DNA of 64,000 bases from Aradus depressus (GCA_963662175.1 OY759217.1:52428108-52492107); one strand, 5' to 3'. Shown: positions 30,110 through 42,083, numbered from the stretch's first letter. Program-made: numbers and translations. Notes: generated by a model not told the origin, from the letters alone.

Positions 30110-30475
30110 AAGATTATCAGAAATACTGCTAACTTTTCACTCACTAAATTTCATCATTACATCGGCAGTTATTAGGATATTTGAGTCAAGTACTGTTCTC
30201 TGATCCCCCCTTCCCTTCGATCGATTTCGCGTTAAATTAATAGGTGCCATCCATATGAGGGTTTGAATTTAAATATAATATTGCATGTCGATACACTCAT
30301 CACATCGGCAGTTATTAGGGTATTTGAGTCGAGTCCTCTTCAGACAGAATTTTCTTTTTAATTTTTGGAATCAAGAGGTCGGAAAACATGAAATTCCGTT
30401 GAAAACTCCGCATCAAATTTCTAACCGATTGCAAAACTTCCCCTATACTTCGTATCCCTGGGGAAGTGACACGTC
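30110..30475 (+). repeat. Copy of the dispersed family, two internal modules
   Basis: ACATCGGCAGTTATTAGG appears twice (30158 and 30300), followed by GGTCGGAAAACATGAAATTC, CTAACCGATTGCAAAACTTC, CCCTATACTTCGTATCCC and GGGGAAGTGA. A partial minus-strand copy follows at about 30550-30700. Confidence 0.6.
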
Positions 30476-30769
30476 AAATAATAAAGACGAAACCTAAATT
30501 CGACGTAAGAACGACACCCTTTGGCACATTTACTGTCTAATTTATAACGCAAAAAACATAATAACTGTCGATGAAAAGAATGTATCGACATGAAATTTTA
30601 TAAGAGAACTGTCAAGTCCCTGAGTCATAATAATGGTTAAAGGGGAGAAGAGCGAAAATTTAGCTGATGATAAATAATTCGAGGTGAGGGGGAGTGAGAC
30701 GGAACTGCCCCTAAACTGCATACAATCAGGAAAGTTAAGACAGACGACCAAGACCACGTTCTTTCTTAC

Positions 30770-30976
30770 CTGGGAAAAAATGCTTTTATAAATGCCACTT
30801 TGAGTGAGTTAGGAGAGGAGTAGGAGATGTTGTCAGTGGTTGGTGTGCCTTCTGTGGGATCCCAGTCGAGGCCTATCTCAGTACACAGCTGAGTCTCTGC
30901 AATCACGGAGTAGATGAATGGGTTGGTAAGCAAGCACTGCAGCTCCAGGCCTCGACAGCACATCAGATTGTACAGT
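30770..30976 (-). CDS. SUCO: SUCO exon 6
   Basis: Residues about 375-444: KLYNLMCCRGLELQCLL, FIYSVIAETQLCTEIGLDWD, SLKVAFIKAFFPS. It is Cys-rich, equivalent to the C.E...CC.......Y segment after the SUN domain in vertebrate SUCO. Acceptor TTTCAG|A, donor CCCAG|GTAAGA. Confidence 0.85.
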
Positions 30977-31204
30977 CTGAAACACAACCACAACCAAAAC
31001 AATATTAGCAAGCCCCTCAGCAAACTATGCAAAAATATTTATAACTAATATACAACACATTTCATAAATATATTGTTCTTTGATATACTTTCAACTCAAC
31101 TAACACCATTAGCGTTGCCCGTAACGTCGTGACTGTTTAGTTATATAGCCATTCTTAGTACCTAACTCCACTAGAATTCTACATGATCACTGCAGTATAT
31201 ATAT

Positions 31205-32245
31205 ACTAGTGGTAATACCCGGCGTTGCGCAGGGATCTTTGACCTTTTCTCCTAATAACATTCGAGTCCTATTCAATTCTTCAACAGTACATTCATGATA
31301 TTACAATTTTCAATTATTCAAATAGAATAAGGCTTCGGACCCCCCAGCTAGTTAAGTGTTTGGGACCGCTGGGCTCCACAGCTAGTGGGTGTCTCGCAAC
31401 GGCGGACACCCTTGCTACATTGTACCTAGGAATGCTGGTGACCCCAGCTAGTAATTGCTTAGAACCATCGGGCACCACAGCTAGTACGTACTTAGGAACG
31501 CTGGGAACCAAAGCTAGTACCCTAAATAGGTTGGGCACCACAGCTAGTGAGTGCCTTGCAACGGCGCACACCCCAGCTAGTAATTGCTTAGAACCGCCAG
31601 GCAATACAGCTAGTATGTGGCGGACACCCTAGCTACATTGTGCCTAGGAACTCTGGTGACCACAATTAGTATTAACCGTGCATCGGTGAACCTCCTAGCT
31701 AATACGTGCTTAGAAAACCCTCCATTTTAAAATTTGAGGCGCCATATAACCCATATTTTAGAATCCTACATATGAAATTCCATCACCATTAATGCCCCCC
31801 CCCCCCTTTTGCGTCCAGAAATTTGAGAAGTCACACGTCCTATTTTTCATTTTGGGTTTTAAGAATAGTACATGTTAAATTCCATGACAATCCGACCATC
31901 CGTTAATGAGCTACCGCTATATTTATGCTAAGGCCTACCCTCACAACCCCCCCTCCCGTTCAAAATTTTGAGATAATACATAGCACATTTTTCAATTTGA
32001 CATTTAAGTATATATGTGAAATTCCATGACAATCGGACCATTAGTTAATGAGCAACTACTATCTTTATGCTAAGGCCTACCCTCACAAAGCCCCTTCCGT
32101 CAAAAATTTCGAGACATCATATAGCCTATTTTTCAATCTGGTTTAGTAGGATGCTACATCTGAAGTGGTGCAGAGGTTTGAGCGTGATGTTGGAACAAAC
32201 AATCAAACGAACAAACCCCGTTTCAGCTTTATTAATACGGATATG
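31205..32245 (+). repeat. Composite dispersed repeat with internal 35-45-bp degenerate units
   Basis: The left end reads CTAGTGGTAATACCCGGCGT, TGCGCAGGGAT, a motif common at one end of insect RTE-type or SINE-like repeats. The right end reads GCTTTATTAATACGGATA. Inside, 31345-31700 is a degenerate tandem array built on (A)GCTAGT...CTTAG(G)AAC.C.(C/G)GGCACCAC. After it come three copies of a module of about 110 bp: GTGAAATTCCATGACAATC.G, ACCAT..GTTAATGAGC, TTTATGCTAAGGCCTACCC. A fragment of the array recurs inverted at 37795-37860. It lies in SUCO intron 5. Confidence 0.6.
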
Positions 32246-32409
32246 ATGACAGAGATATCTCGGCATTCCCAACGTACCATCGTAGCAACATCTCAAAGCA
32301 TAAAAATATAATTCTTATTTTTCACACTTCAACTGACAACCATGGGAAGTCGTATAATAACATAGTCTATAAAAATATAGTAGGGCTTCAAGTGCTTGGT
32401 ATGACTTAC

Positions 32410-32780
32410 TTGTTGTAGAAGTGTCCGGAGCAGTTGGTGCAGACTATGGAGTAGCCCGGGGTGAGACAGTAGCGCGGCTCAAGGAATGCCGCCTGACCGC
32501 ACCCTGAGCTGTGACTCCCCTTCACCAGCACAGAGGCCGCCTTCTTTACCATGCTCAGCACCGCTGCCTTCGCTGTTCCAAAAAGGTTCGTCTTCCCTTC
32601 CTCCTCCCCTCCTCCTTCCTCTTCTTGGCTCCTGCTCTGCGGCATGCCTCCCCCGGTCTCTGTAGATTCCTCTGTCGACGCTGCCTTCACCTCTTCCAGA
32701 AGGTCTCTCTCTTTACCCACTGTATCATCTTCATCTTCCAAGTCCGGTTCAGATTCTCCTCCATCCACTGTTTCCAGCAC
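32410..32780 (-). CDS. SUCO: SUCO exon 5
   Basis: Residues about 252-375. An acidic linker (ESEPDLEDEDDTVGKERDLL, GGGEEEGK) is followed by GTAKAAVLSMVKKAASVLVK, an amphipathic helix that matches the GSA..AIL.MV...A..L(G/V) segment of SUCO. It ends with a Cys-rich PGYSIVCTNCSGHFYNK. Acceptor AAATAG|GT, donor AACAA|GTAAGT. Confidence 0.9.
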
Positions 32781-32934
32781 CTATTTGGACGAAAAAAAAT
32801 AAAAATAAAAAATAATAATAACAAAATAAAATAAGAACAAAGAAATAGTTATATCTTGACGCTGGGTTGTTCGTCAAGGCATATGAGAAACATGTTTCTA
32901 GAATAATGTCTATCTTTTCGTTTTCTGTAATCTG

Positions 32935-33154
32935 AAAACCTTGAAAACGCCGTCCTTCGAATGGGACGTTAAACCTGAGTCTATACGATGTCAGGCGCTC
33001 GAATAAATAACTAAGACCCCTATCCTAGGTGAATAAAATTGAGGGTAGGCAAAATTTAGGACTCTCATAGTAGAGTCGGGCTCATGTCCACCGCTCTCGT
33101 AGTAGGTGAAATGACTGAATAGTTAAAGCCCGGGCATGAGTCACAATAACCAAC
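32935..33154 (+). repeat. SINE family A body and tail
   Basis: CCTTGAAAACGCCGTCCTTC, GAATGGGACGTTAAACC, GATGTCAGGCGCTCG, CCTAGGTGAATAAAAT, GAGTCGGGCTCATGTCCACC, GCCCGGGCATGAGTCACAAT. It has lost the tRNA-like head. In SUCO intron 4. Confidence 0.8.
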
Positions 33155-33603
33155 TAAATGTAGCCGGTTCCTTGTGATCCCTGGAAAAAGGATAACTTTT
33201 TTTTTTTAACCTATCCAAGCTCTCTACCCCTCTTTTTCAAAATCAGAACTATATTTCTGAACTCTTCTTCTCGAACCCTTTGATACGATGTGACACACAT
33301 TGTTGATGTAAAAAAAAAAATATATATATATATACACTTTTTACCATTAAATATTTTAAATCCAACGAAGTAAACAACAGAATATCGAGGTTGTTGAAAA
33401 TAATTTCGCCCTCACAAAGTAAATTGTTGTTTTCGCCAAATATTAAAAAAAAAATATTCTGATATTTTAAGGTTTTACATCACAATGAACACTTTTTTTT
33501 AAAATAATGATATTTATAATAACAGCAACCTGTAGATCACTCGCCGATAATATCAACAACAGTTGATACAGAAAAAAACCAAACAATATATAATGGTACT
33601 TAC

Positions 33604-33861
33604 CTCCATTTCAGAGGTGCCATAGGCCTTGAAGAGTGAAATGGGGCAGTAGTGCTCAGTGCCATAATGAGAGTGAAGTTCCACCTTGAGGTACTTGACA
33701 AAGTGGAGGACTCCGGAGAGAGGGAAGCTCTGTACCGTCCTCTCGTCCTTGGCCACGAGTCCTCCAGCCAGACTCCACTCCCGGGTCGGGTACCGGTCAC
33801 TCGTGTAGATGGAGATCTCTTGTGGCGAGGAGGAGAACAACTCGAAGTTAGCTATCTCAAT
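33604..33861 (-). CDS. SUCO: SUCO exon 4, SUN domain second half
   Basis: Residues 166-251: IEIANFELFSSSPQEISIYT, SDRYPTREWSLAGGLVAKDE, RTVQSFPLSGVLHFVKYLKV, ELHSHYGTEHYCPISLFKAY, GTSEMEV. It corresponds residue for residue to the family core (ANFELFSS.P..F.(V/I)..SDRYPT..W, ER.VQSFPL, KY.KVELLSH(F/Y)G.EH(F/Y)CP(L/I)S). Both ends are phase 0 (CCAG|ATT, GAG|GTAAGT). Confidence 0.96.
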
Positions 33862-34616
33862 CTGGCAACAAAGCGCACAGTATTTACTCTTCTACTCAAC
33901 ACAATGTTTTTTTTTTTACTCACACTTAGAAAAGAAAAAAGACATTTTTTCGCATTAAGTGGATATATGAGCGATAAATGTTTTGAACGATAGATTATTT
34001 ATTAAATTATATTGAAATTAACTATCCGTAAACAAAAATGTAAAACGCAACAAATGGTTTTCGTCGAGTTTTTCAAAAGAAAAAAATGCGCTTCAAAGAA
34101 AAAGTACTAAGAATAATAAATACTATTAATTAAAAAACAAACTGCAGAAAAATAAAAAACTTAAAATTTTGCCATTGCCTGCACTATTAATATCTCAAGC
34201 ATTAATACAAATATTTTTCCTACCAGGAAAAAAGAAGAATTTGGAGTAACTAAACACTGTTCCTCACTTTTTGAGAAGTGTAACTCATAAAGGAATCAAC
34301 TTCTCTAATACCCTTCCCCACTTCTTGAAAGCGATAAGAAAATTTAAAATTAAACTAAAAATGTTTTTGTGAGAGGAAACCTTCTATTCGGAAACTGTTC
34401 ATTTTCCTTTTCATTGTTCAAAAAGAAAGCAATATATAAAAGTCAAGTTTCGTATAATAATGAGTTAATTCATACTTTACTTTCATTTTTATTTTTTTGT
34501 CAGAGTTACCAATGACCCATTAAAATCAACAATTTAAATAATAATTACTGGCTCATAACAAATGTACGCATTTAATTATCATAGTTTTTTCTTCATTTAA
34601 CTATAATTGCTTCAAT

Positions 34617-35175
34617 TCTTATTATAGTTCTTCATCTCTCTCCCCCGTATTTTCCCATTCGTCAACATCAATTATCTCCAATCATTTCTGTTATCTACTC
34701 ATCTCATTTTTTTTTACCTGTACTTTATTTTTCCATTTTTTCTAAATTTCGTATTTATGGTTAAATTATTCATTTTATAAATTTATCATTTATTTATTTT
34801 TTATTATAATTTTTCTTCTTCTTTCTCTCCTCACGTTTTCTGTTTTGCTCCTAATTTATAAAATTAAATTTTATTTCAAAACTTGACTGAGCAATCTCCC
34901 TTCTACCATTAATGTATTATGATCGATTGTTATTTTCTTTATTATATACATTATTCATTATTTCTTCATTATTCAGCTGTTCATTTTGATTGTTTCTTTA
35001 TCTATTCTTATTAATATCTAGTTTTTCTCCACTGTAGCACTAATTTGTTTATTTTTTTATTTTTATTTATCCGGCATACTGATTTAATTAATTCCTTTTC
35101 TTTTTGACACTGTATGTATTTATTCTTAGGGATCTCCATCCCAGAATAAAATGTATTTTAATTTAATATAATTTC
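34617..35175 (+). repeat. Dispersed repeat, 3'UTR-like, shared with 60415-61270
   Basis: Landmarks shared with the 60.4-kb copy, in order: CTCTCCCCCGTATT, ATTCGTCAA, CTCTCCTCAC, TTTTATTTCAAA(A/C)CTTG, CACTGTAGCACTAATTTGTT (against AATGTAGCACTAATTTATTT), GACATACTGAT, ending AATAAAATGTATTTTAATTT. The pyrimidine-rich AT-rich body with AATAAA at the end suggests a retroelement 3' end. No coding sequence. In SUCO intron 3. Confidence 0.6.
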
Positions 35176-35575
35176 AATTTAATTTCAGACCCAGGGACAA
35201 GGGATGGCATGACCGGACCACTCTCTCTTCATATCCACCCGGTCGGTGCTCATCAGCAAGCACACAGCAGCAAGGCTTGATCAAGAGGGTGTTCTTGTAT
35301 ATGGGCCTCTGGACTGATACGGTTCCGGGCTTGGAGGGTGTGGTGTGGTAGTTAATATTTTATTCACATTATTATTATTTTATTACTTATATATACATTA
35401 TTTTATTCACGCAGAATAAGACAATTTAAAAAAAGACGTCTGAGAACTTGCTGAAAAAAGGCGGACGAGGCTATGGAGTGTACCTACCCTTAATCTCTCC
35501 TATGTTAATGAAAACATTCTTATGACGTATCCTATGTTATGGTTTAACGGAAATGAATACTATTATTATTATTAC

Positions 35576-35787
35576 CCTCTGAAGCTGGATGGGCTCACAG
35601 AGCTCTACGATGAACCAGATCCTCACATTGCATGGGTTCAACATGTAGTCATCTCGGGTCGAGGAGAGGATGGCTGCAGGACTCGCCGCCTCCGGGTTCC
35701 ATGAGACAACCTTCGAGCCGCAGTCTGGTGATGCATAATTCTTCACCCGCAGTTTGCTTCCCCCACTTCCTGCTGTCAGGTTTTCAC
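35576..35787 (-). CDS. SUCO: SUCO exon 3, SUN domain first half
   Basis: Residues about 95-165: GENLTAGSGGSKLRVKNYAS, PDCGSKVVSWNPEAASPAAI, LSSTRDDYMLNPCNVRIWFI, VELCEPIQLQR. It contains the family hallmarks NYAS..CG(A/S)K, NPEA.S..(A/S)IL, D.YMLNPC...IWF(V/I)(I/V)ELCEPIQ. Acceptor TCTAG|GT, donor AGAGG|GTAATA. Confidence 0.96.
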
Positions 35788-36104
35788 CTAGACATGTCCC
35801 AAAAAGACAATAAATAAATTTAAAAAAAAAAGTAGGGGGAAAACGTATAATTAATTATATATATAAAAATATTACATATAAAAATATTAACTATTATATA
35901 TAAAAATATTACAGGCTAGTGTTTGCACAGCAAGAGACGTATTAAAGGGTGATGGAGGTTTAATTGTTTACTGTCTATGACTTCTTGAAGAATCCATTAG
36001 TTCACCACAATGCCACGAAGCAGTGTGGTTGCGGTAATACGAAGCTCGCTGTCTCTTTGCGAGATTTGAGGACCCCCCACGTCCTTATTTACGCTAGTAA
36101 GAAA

Positions 36105-37525
36105 AAATATTATAGATGTTAGGCAAGCATTACAAATATTATAGATGTTAGGCAAGCATTACAAATATTATAGATGTTAGGCAAGCATTACAAATATTAT
36201 AGATGTTAGGCAAGCATTACAAATATTATAGATGTTAGGCAAGCATTACAAATATTATAGATGTTAGGCAAGCATTACAAATATTATAGATGTTAGGCAA
36301 GCATTACAAATATTATAGATGTTAGGCAAGCATTACAAATATTATAGATGTTAGGCAAGCATTACAAATATTATAGATGTTAGGCAAGCATTACAAATAT
36401 TATAGATGTTAGGCAAGCATTACAAATATTATAGATGTTAGGCAAGCATTACAAATATTATAGATGTTAGGCAAGCATTACAAATATTATAGATGTTAGG
36501 CAAGCATTACAAATATTATAGATGTTAGGCAAGCATTACAAATATTATAGATGTTAGGCAAGCATTACAAATATTATAGATGTTAGGCAAGCATTACAAA
36601 TATTATAGATGTTAGGCAAGCATTACAAATATTATAGATGTTAGGCAAGCATTACAAATATTATAGATGTTAGGCAAGCATTACAAATATTATAGATGTT
36701 AGGCAAGCATTACAAATATTATAGATGTTAGGCAAGCATTACAAATATTATAGATGTTAGGCAAGCATTACAAATATTATAGATGTTAGGCAAGCATTAC
36801 AAATATTATAGATGTTAGGCAAGCATTACAAATATTATAGATGTTAGGCAAGCATTACAAATATTATAGATGTTAGGCAAGCATTACAAATATTATAGAT
36901 GTTAGGCAAGCATTACAAATATTATAGATGTTAGGCAAGCATTACAAATATTATAGATGTTAGGCAAGCATTACAAATATTATAGATGTTAGGCAAGCAT
37001 TACAAATATTATAGATGTTAGGCAAGCATTACAAATATTATAGATGTTAGGCAAGCATTACAAATATTATAGATGTTAGGCAAGCATTACAAATATTATA
37101 GATGTTAGGCAAGCATTACAAATATTATAGATGTTAGGCAAGCATTACAAATATTATAGATGTTAGGCAAGCATTACAAATATTATAGATGTTAGGCAAG
37201 CATTACAAATATTATAGATGTTAGGCAAGCATTACAAATATTATAGATGTTAGGCAAGCATTACAAATGTTATAGATGTTAGGCAAGTATTACAAATATT
37301 ATAGATGTTAGGCAAGCATTACAAATATTATAGATGTTAGGCAAGCATTTCAAATATTATAGATGTTAGGCAAGCATTACAAATATTATAGATGTTAGGC
37401 AAGCATTACAAATATTATAGATGTTAGGCAAGCATTACAAATATTATAGATGTTAGGCAAGCATTACAAATATTATAGATGTTAGGCAAGCATTACAAAT
37501 ATTATAGATGTTAGGCAAGCATTAC
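36105..37525. repeat. Minisatellite: 49 tandem copies of a 29-bp unit
   Basis: The unit begins AAATATTATAGATGTTAGGC and ends AAGCATTAC. 36105-37525 is 1421 bases, exactly 49 x 29. Only a handful of single-base variants were seen, all between about 37260 and 37360 (AATGTTATAG, CAAGTATTAC, GCATTTCAAAT). There are no spacers, so this is a minisatellite, not a CRISPR. It sits wholly inside intron 2 of SUCO, about 320 bp upstream of exon 3 in transcript terms and 420 bp after exon 2. Confidence 0.97.
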
Positions 37526-37944
37526 TAAATGAATTAATTTTCATTTTCCGTTAATGAAACCTTCTTGAAATTAAAGAAATTTTAGAAACATTGATCTCCC
37601 TCTCCTCAGCTCAATTTCAACGGAAACAATTTTATTCGATTCGGAAATGTCCCCGTTGAAATGATTTTCAATGAAATCGATCAAAGAGAAGGGGGAGGGG
37701 TGACTTCCCTTCATAACCCCATAACTATAGACGGAAGGAACTTTTATACGTGCAATTTAATGGGTAAACTACTGGAAACATATGTCGCACAATAGCTACC
37801 ACAACCCTGCATCGCTGTGGTGTCCACCGTTGTTCGGCCTCACTAGCTGTGGTGCCCAACGTTACATCCTGGTGGGGTGGATTGCTAGTGTTTGCCCAAA
37901 ACTATTCTGTCCTGGAGGAATTAAATGAACCACAAATAACTTAC

Positions 37945-38132
37945 CTTTGTTCCTGCCAGCCTCTGCCATGTGTTTTTTGGCCCACTCACTGAATGAGGGT
38001 ATATCATCCTGGGGCCCCGCCGTAGTGTTGGGCTCCAGACCGAGGGGCGGCGCCTCAGGAGCAGTCAGGTTCCCTGTCTCCTCGACGAGGCGGCGCTCCA
38101 CTCCATTCGAACCCGCCTCTCGATCGCTATCG
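37945..38132 (-). CDS. SUCO: SUCO exon 2
   Basis: Residues 32-94: DSDREAGSNGVERRLVEETG, NLTAPEAPPLGLEPNTTAGP, QDDIPSFSEWAKKHMAEAGR. DIPSF.EW(A/K)KK is the conserved motif that precedes the SUN domain (DIPTFDEWKKK in vertebrates). NLT and NTT are candidate N-glycosylation sites, fitting a lumenal position. Acceptor CTTTCAG|C, donor ACAAAG|GTAAGT. Confidence 0.92.
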
Positions 38133-39721
38133 CTGAAAGAAAAAAAAAAGTCGAAATGATAGAGGGATAAATAGTATACATATATTATTTGCGGGATATA
38201 GGTTCGAACAAGGTTGAACAACAAATAATAACACTAGTTAGGGTGAATTTCAAACCTCCACAGATGCACACTTTAAATTCATGATTGAGTAATATTAATG
38301 TTTTTTTCGTAATTTTCATATAATGGAAGTGTTTGCAAAATTTCTTTATAATATGAACATATTATCCCCTATCTGAAAGTGTGCCGTTGATTAGCCTCTT
38401 CTAAGTGTGCCGTGAAGGTTGGGAAGCCTGTTATTTTATATTCATTGTATGTTGTGTATATATTGTAACGGTCTGAAATTAGACATACCTAATTAATTTT
38501 AAATAAGAAAAAATAAATAAATTTATAATTAATTATGATTTCGAATTGAGAAGGATTCGCCATGAGGGGAGGGGAGAAAGCTGGTCTAGCTCTACGTGTT
38601 ACGTCAGCCTGTCCATATCTGTCTGTCCCGGAAGCTGCTTTATCCCCGTTTGTCAAGAAGTATGTCCCTGTTCTATTCGTATCTTCAGCATGAGTCAAGG
38701 AGACATCGAAGCAAAGAAGAAATAGAAGTAGTGAAGGTAGAACGTCCATGCACAGGAGGATTTGGAAAAAGGAAGAGGACAGCCCAAACAAGACAAGTAA
38801 AAAAAATGATTCTATAATATAATTTTAAAATATAATAATGTTACAATACCATATCAAAATGTATACAAATAATAATATTTTTAAAAAAATGTTCAATTAT
38901 AACTACCTACCAATTTTAAAAGTACCCATAATTAGAACCTTTTATTTATATATACACTACAAATAAAGTATTTTTTATTAATTTATTACTGTTGTTTTTG
39001 TGACCCACTCACACTCTGTTCACAGAAACATAACAGGCGATGAACTAGTCATTAGAATACAAAATGGGAGTACAAATACTATAAACACTGTTCTAGTGTC
39101 CACCGTTGTCTGATAACAGGGGAGACAGGTACAGAGTAGAGAGGGAAGGGATGACTATGATCCCATCCGCCAGAAGCACTGCAGGCCATATTCTTGCAGT
39201 AGATCTGTAATAGGGATGCCTACCAAAAATAAAATATCGATATTTTCTATTCGAAGTATCGATATAAAAATATATTGGTTATTTTTTACTAACATTTGGA
39301 CGGGGGAGGTCCTTTCAATAACCGAGTGGCCAGGTGAAGGAGAAGTGTATATTCGAACACGAAGATGTGTATAGCCATACACAGAGAAGAGGCAAGGTTC
39401 TGGATCCAGATAGTGTTGAGAAAATTGCCGAAATAATTCCGTATTTTTATCAGTTATCTGAATATTATTTCGTAAATGTCTACTTTTTGAACATTTCAAA
39501 TCCTTAACGAAACATGAAAAAAGAAAAAAAATAATAGTGTAACATTTAACGATAGACCTTTAATGCAAAAGTTTGAAAAAATAATTCCAATTGATAAAAA
39601 TGCACTTTTTTAATAAAAAACAAAACAAAAAAAAAACAGTGTTTTAATTATAACATTTAATATGAGTAAATGTATTTTTTTAAAAATAATATTTGACTTA
39701 TTTATTAAATATACATATATA

Positions 39722-40203
39722 CAGTAAAGCCCCTTTTTACGGACACCCCTCTCCGAACGGACAATTTTGCGATGTCCCGGCCCGAATTATAAGAAAACAA
39801 TCTATTTTTACCTCCCTCGCAACGGACACCCCTCTAATGGACGCGGACAACCAATTTTATGTCCTCAAGAGTTAAATTTACCTCTCCTAAACTTACAAAA
39901 GAATTCATTTGAAAAATGTAATTTTGAATGCTTTTTATTATAGGTAGAATTCATACCTACTGTTTGGTTTATTAACTTAAAATTCATAATAACTATTATT
40001 ATGTGTGTTTTATCTAACTATATATTGTTCGTTACCTATATATGTCGTATGAAACATAAAAGCAAATTAAACGTTTTGTATATGTAGGTACCTACATACA
40101 TATAATGAAGTGTTGTGTTTTTAAACCCTCGTCAACGGACACCCTTCTGCAACGGACTATTTTCTTAGTCCCGTGACTGTCAATTGTAGAGGCGTTTTAA
40201 CTG
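39722..40203. repeat. pogo/Tc1-like non-autonomous element, 482 bp
   Basis: The ends read CAGTAAAGCCCCTTTTTACG and, inverted, CAGTTAAAACGCCTCTAC. Both are flanked by TA. Subterminal ACGGACACCCCTCT.C motifs occur at both ends. No ORF. The TA duplication and CAGT..A ends are typical of the Tc1/mariner-pogo group. Confidence 0.65.
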
Positions 40204-40649
40204 TATTTATATATAATATTCTAATTATTTTTCCTCCTATATTTGTTCAATAGTTGAATGAATTAAGGAACTACTGCAGTTGCAACAGAGTGCAACATTA
40301 TAGAGCCTGTGGGCTATAGAAAGCTCACTCTTTCTGCCCTAATTGTGCGTAGAACAAGAACACTAACCCAAAACAAACAAAGCGCTCAGTACAGGGTCTA
40401 GGTGAAGGAGAGATAATGAAAGTGAGTTAGTTGACTCTAGATGAGGTGAGGTGAGATAGGTAACTCTATGCTGTCTCTCTCTACGTCAGCGGCAGTACCC
40501 AGACAAAAGACAGAACAATAACCAGTAATACTAGTTTAAGTATGTACACATCTTCCTTACAATTCAACAAGTAGGTACATTTTTTCAAAACAAATTAATT
40601 CAAATAGTCTCAGTCAAAAGCCAGGTTAGGAACATCTATATATTTAAAA

Positions 40650-41070
40650 ATGTCCTTCGGATGGGATGTTAAGCGACGGTCCCGAGCCTGTACGATGTCA
40701 GGTACTCGTTAAAGACCCCTTTAGGGGGGCGTTCAAGTATTACGTAACGCAATTTGGGGGAAGGGGGGGTCTTGTAAAACATTACGATGCGTTACAGGGA
40801 CGGGAGGGGGGAAACTAGGGAAATAAAATCTCCCAAGTCGGCAACCCTTTTCGTTTATGTTTTACGGGGAATCCCTCGACTGTACAGAAAAACGTTACGG
40901 CGGGTTACAGGGGGGAGGGAGGGTCAAAAATATTCAAAAATTGCGTTACGTAATATTTAAACGCCCCCTAGGCCAAATTTAGGACTCCCACAGTTGAGTC
41001 CGGCTCATGTCCACCAGAGTTACGAAAGAGCACTCTGATAGTAGGCGATATGACCTCATAGTTAAAAATG
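40650..41070 (+). repeat. SINE family A copy split by a nested MITE
   Basis: SINE body up to GGTACTCGTTAAAGACCCCT (to 40721) resumes after the insertion with CCAAATTTAGGACTCCCACA, GAAAGAGCACTCTGATAGTA. The head is missing. See the nested element at 40724-40968. Confidence 0.8.
40724..40968. repeat. MITE with GGGGGCGTT...ACGTAACGC ends, nested in a SINE
   Basis: 245 bp. The left end is GGGGGGCGTTCAAGTATTAC and the right end, inverted, is GGGGGCGTTTAAATATTACG. TA lies on each side (40722-40723 and 40969-40970), matching insertion at a TA in the SINE. Subterminal GTTACAGGG.GGGAGGG blocks are inverted too. Confidence 0.85.
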
Positions 41071-41492
41071 TAAGGGGGTGATAGTCTGTAAGTTGGGTGT
41101 TCATAAAAACTATTTGTGTGTTATCTGTTTCAGGTCAAACAATGCTCAAACAAGTGGGTTAGATTTCCTGTCTGTTTGTTTGTATATCCCACCATGGGAA
41201 AATGGTTGAACGTATTTGAACCATCTTCATACTTTGAATCTGTATATTAAATAATATTATAATGAGTGATATTTAACATTTTCAGAGATATTGCCAAACT
41301 CTATATAAAAAACTATTTTTTTTTTTTTTAATATTGTTTATTTCTTAAATTAGGTATATACAATATACGGGAGTATTTTCGGTTAACGCTACTTCGGTAT
41401 TCAGCACGACTTAACAAATACTAACAATAAGTAGAAATCAACAGGTTTACGTTCCGATAATGTAATGATAAGAAGTAAGGTGATTTTTTTAG

Positions 41493-41655
41493 AGGGCGCC
41501 AGTAGCTCAGAGGTAGGTACCGTGCTTGCTTACTGAGCTCAAGATCGCAGGTTCGAAACCTGGCCGAGGCCCTTCGGTTTTTTTTTATCTGAGAGGTGAA
41601 ACACCTTGAGCACGCCGTCCTTCAGATGGGACGTTAAGCGATGGTCCGGAGTCGG
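41493..41655 (+). repeat. SINE family A, 5' half with intact A and B boxes
   Basis: GAGGGCGCCAGTAGCTCAGA, GGTAGGTACCGTGCTTGC, TACTGAGCTCAAGATCGCAG, GTTCGAAACCTGGCCGAGGC. The A box TAGCTCAGAGG and B box GGTTCGAAACC are well kept, the best Pol III promoter of the family here. The copy stops after GATGGTCCGGAGT. Confidence 0.85.
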
Positions 41656-42047
41656 AAGGAAGGTTACTCCCGAATAACCTACTAATGCTCGGATTAAGAA
41701 ATCTCTGAGTAAGGATATCTTTTGATTTTCACCCAAATTGACTTAGATAATTACAAATATTTTGAGCTGGGGAAGTATAATGCCGGTGAAACACCAAAAC
41801 ATTTGTTTATAAAGTACACCAAACCGAATATGAGGGCCCAAGTTGGTCATTAATTAATATTGTAAAATTAAATATTAAAAACAGACGCAAGATCCTCCAA
41901 AGAAGGAGTGTTAGAAAGAAAAACCAGTTTGCCTTGGAGCAAGTCAGGAGGCATGTGTGTGGGGGCTCAACGGACTCAACTAGGTACAGGGTGGCAGCAA
42001 GTGAATAGACAATTTCGTGGAATGACAAATCCCCACCCCTTAAAAAT

Positions 42048-42050
<3 letters not shown>

Positions 42051-42079
<29 letters not shown>
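42051..42079. repeat. Poly-C tract
   Basis: A run of about 29 C, bracketed by AAAAATA and AATGTACAATG. One of about ten C or G runs longer than 12 in this AT-rich window. Confidence 0.9.

Positions 42080-42083
<4 letters not shown>

Noticed and set aside
36105..37525. CRISPR-like array
   Set aside because: The repeats are directly contiguous with no unique spacers, in an animal intron.
38489..38749. Signal-peptide-like ORF (MDVLPSLLLFLLCFDVSLTH...) as the first exon of SUCO
   Set aside because: Its only good donor (ATTAG|GTATGT) lies after an in-frame TAG, and no donor leaves the two-base phase that exon 2 requires. The exon at 45869-45963 fits instead.
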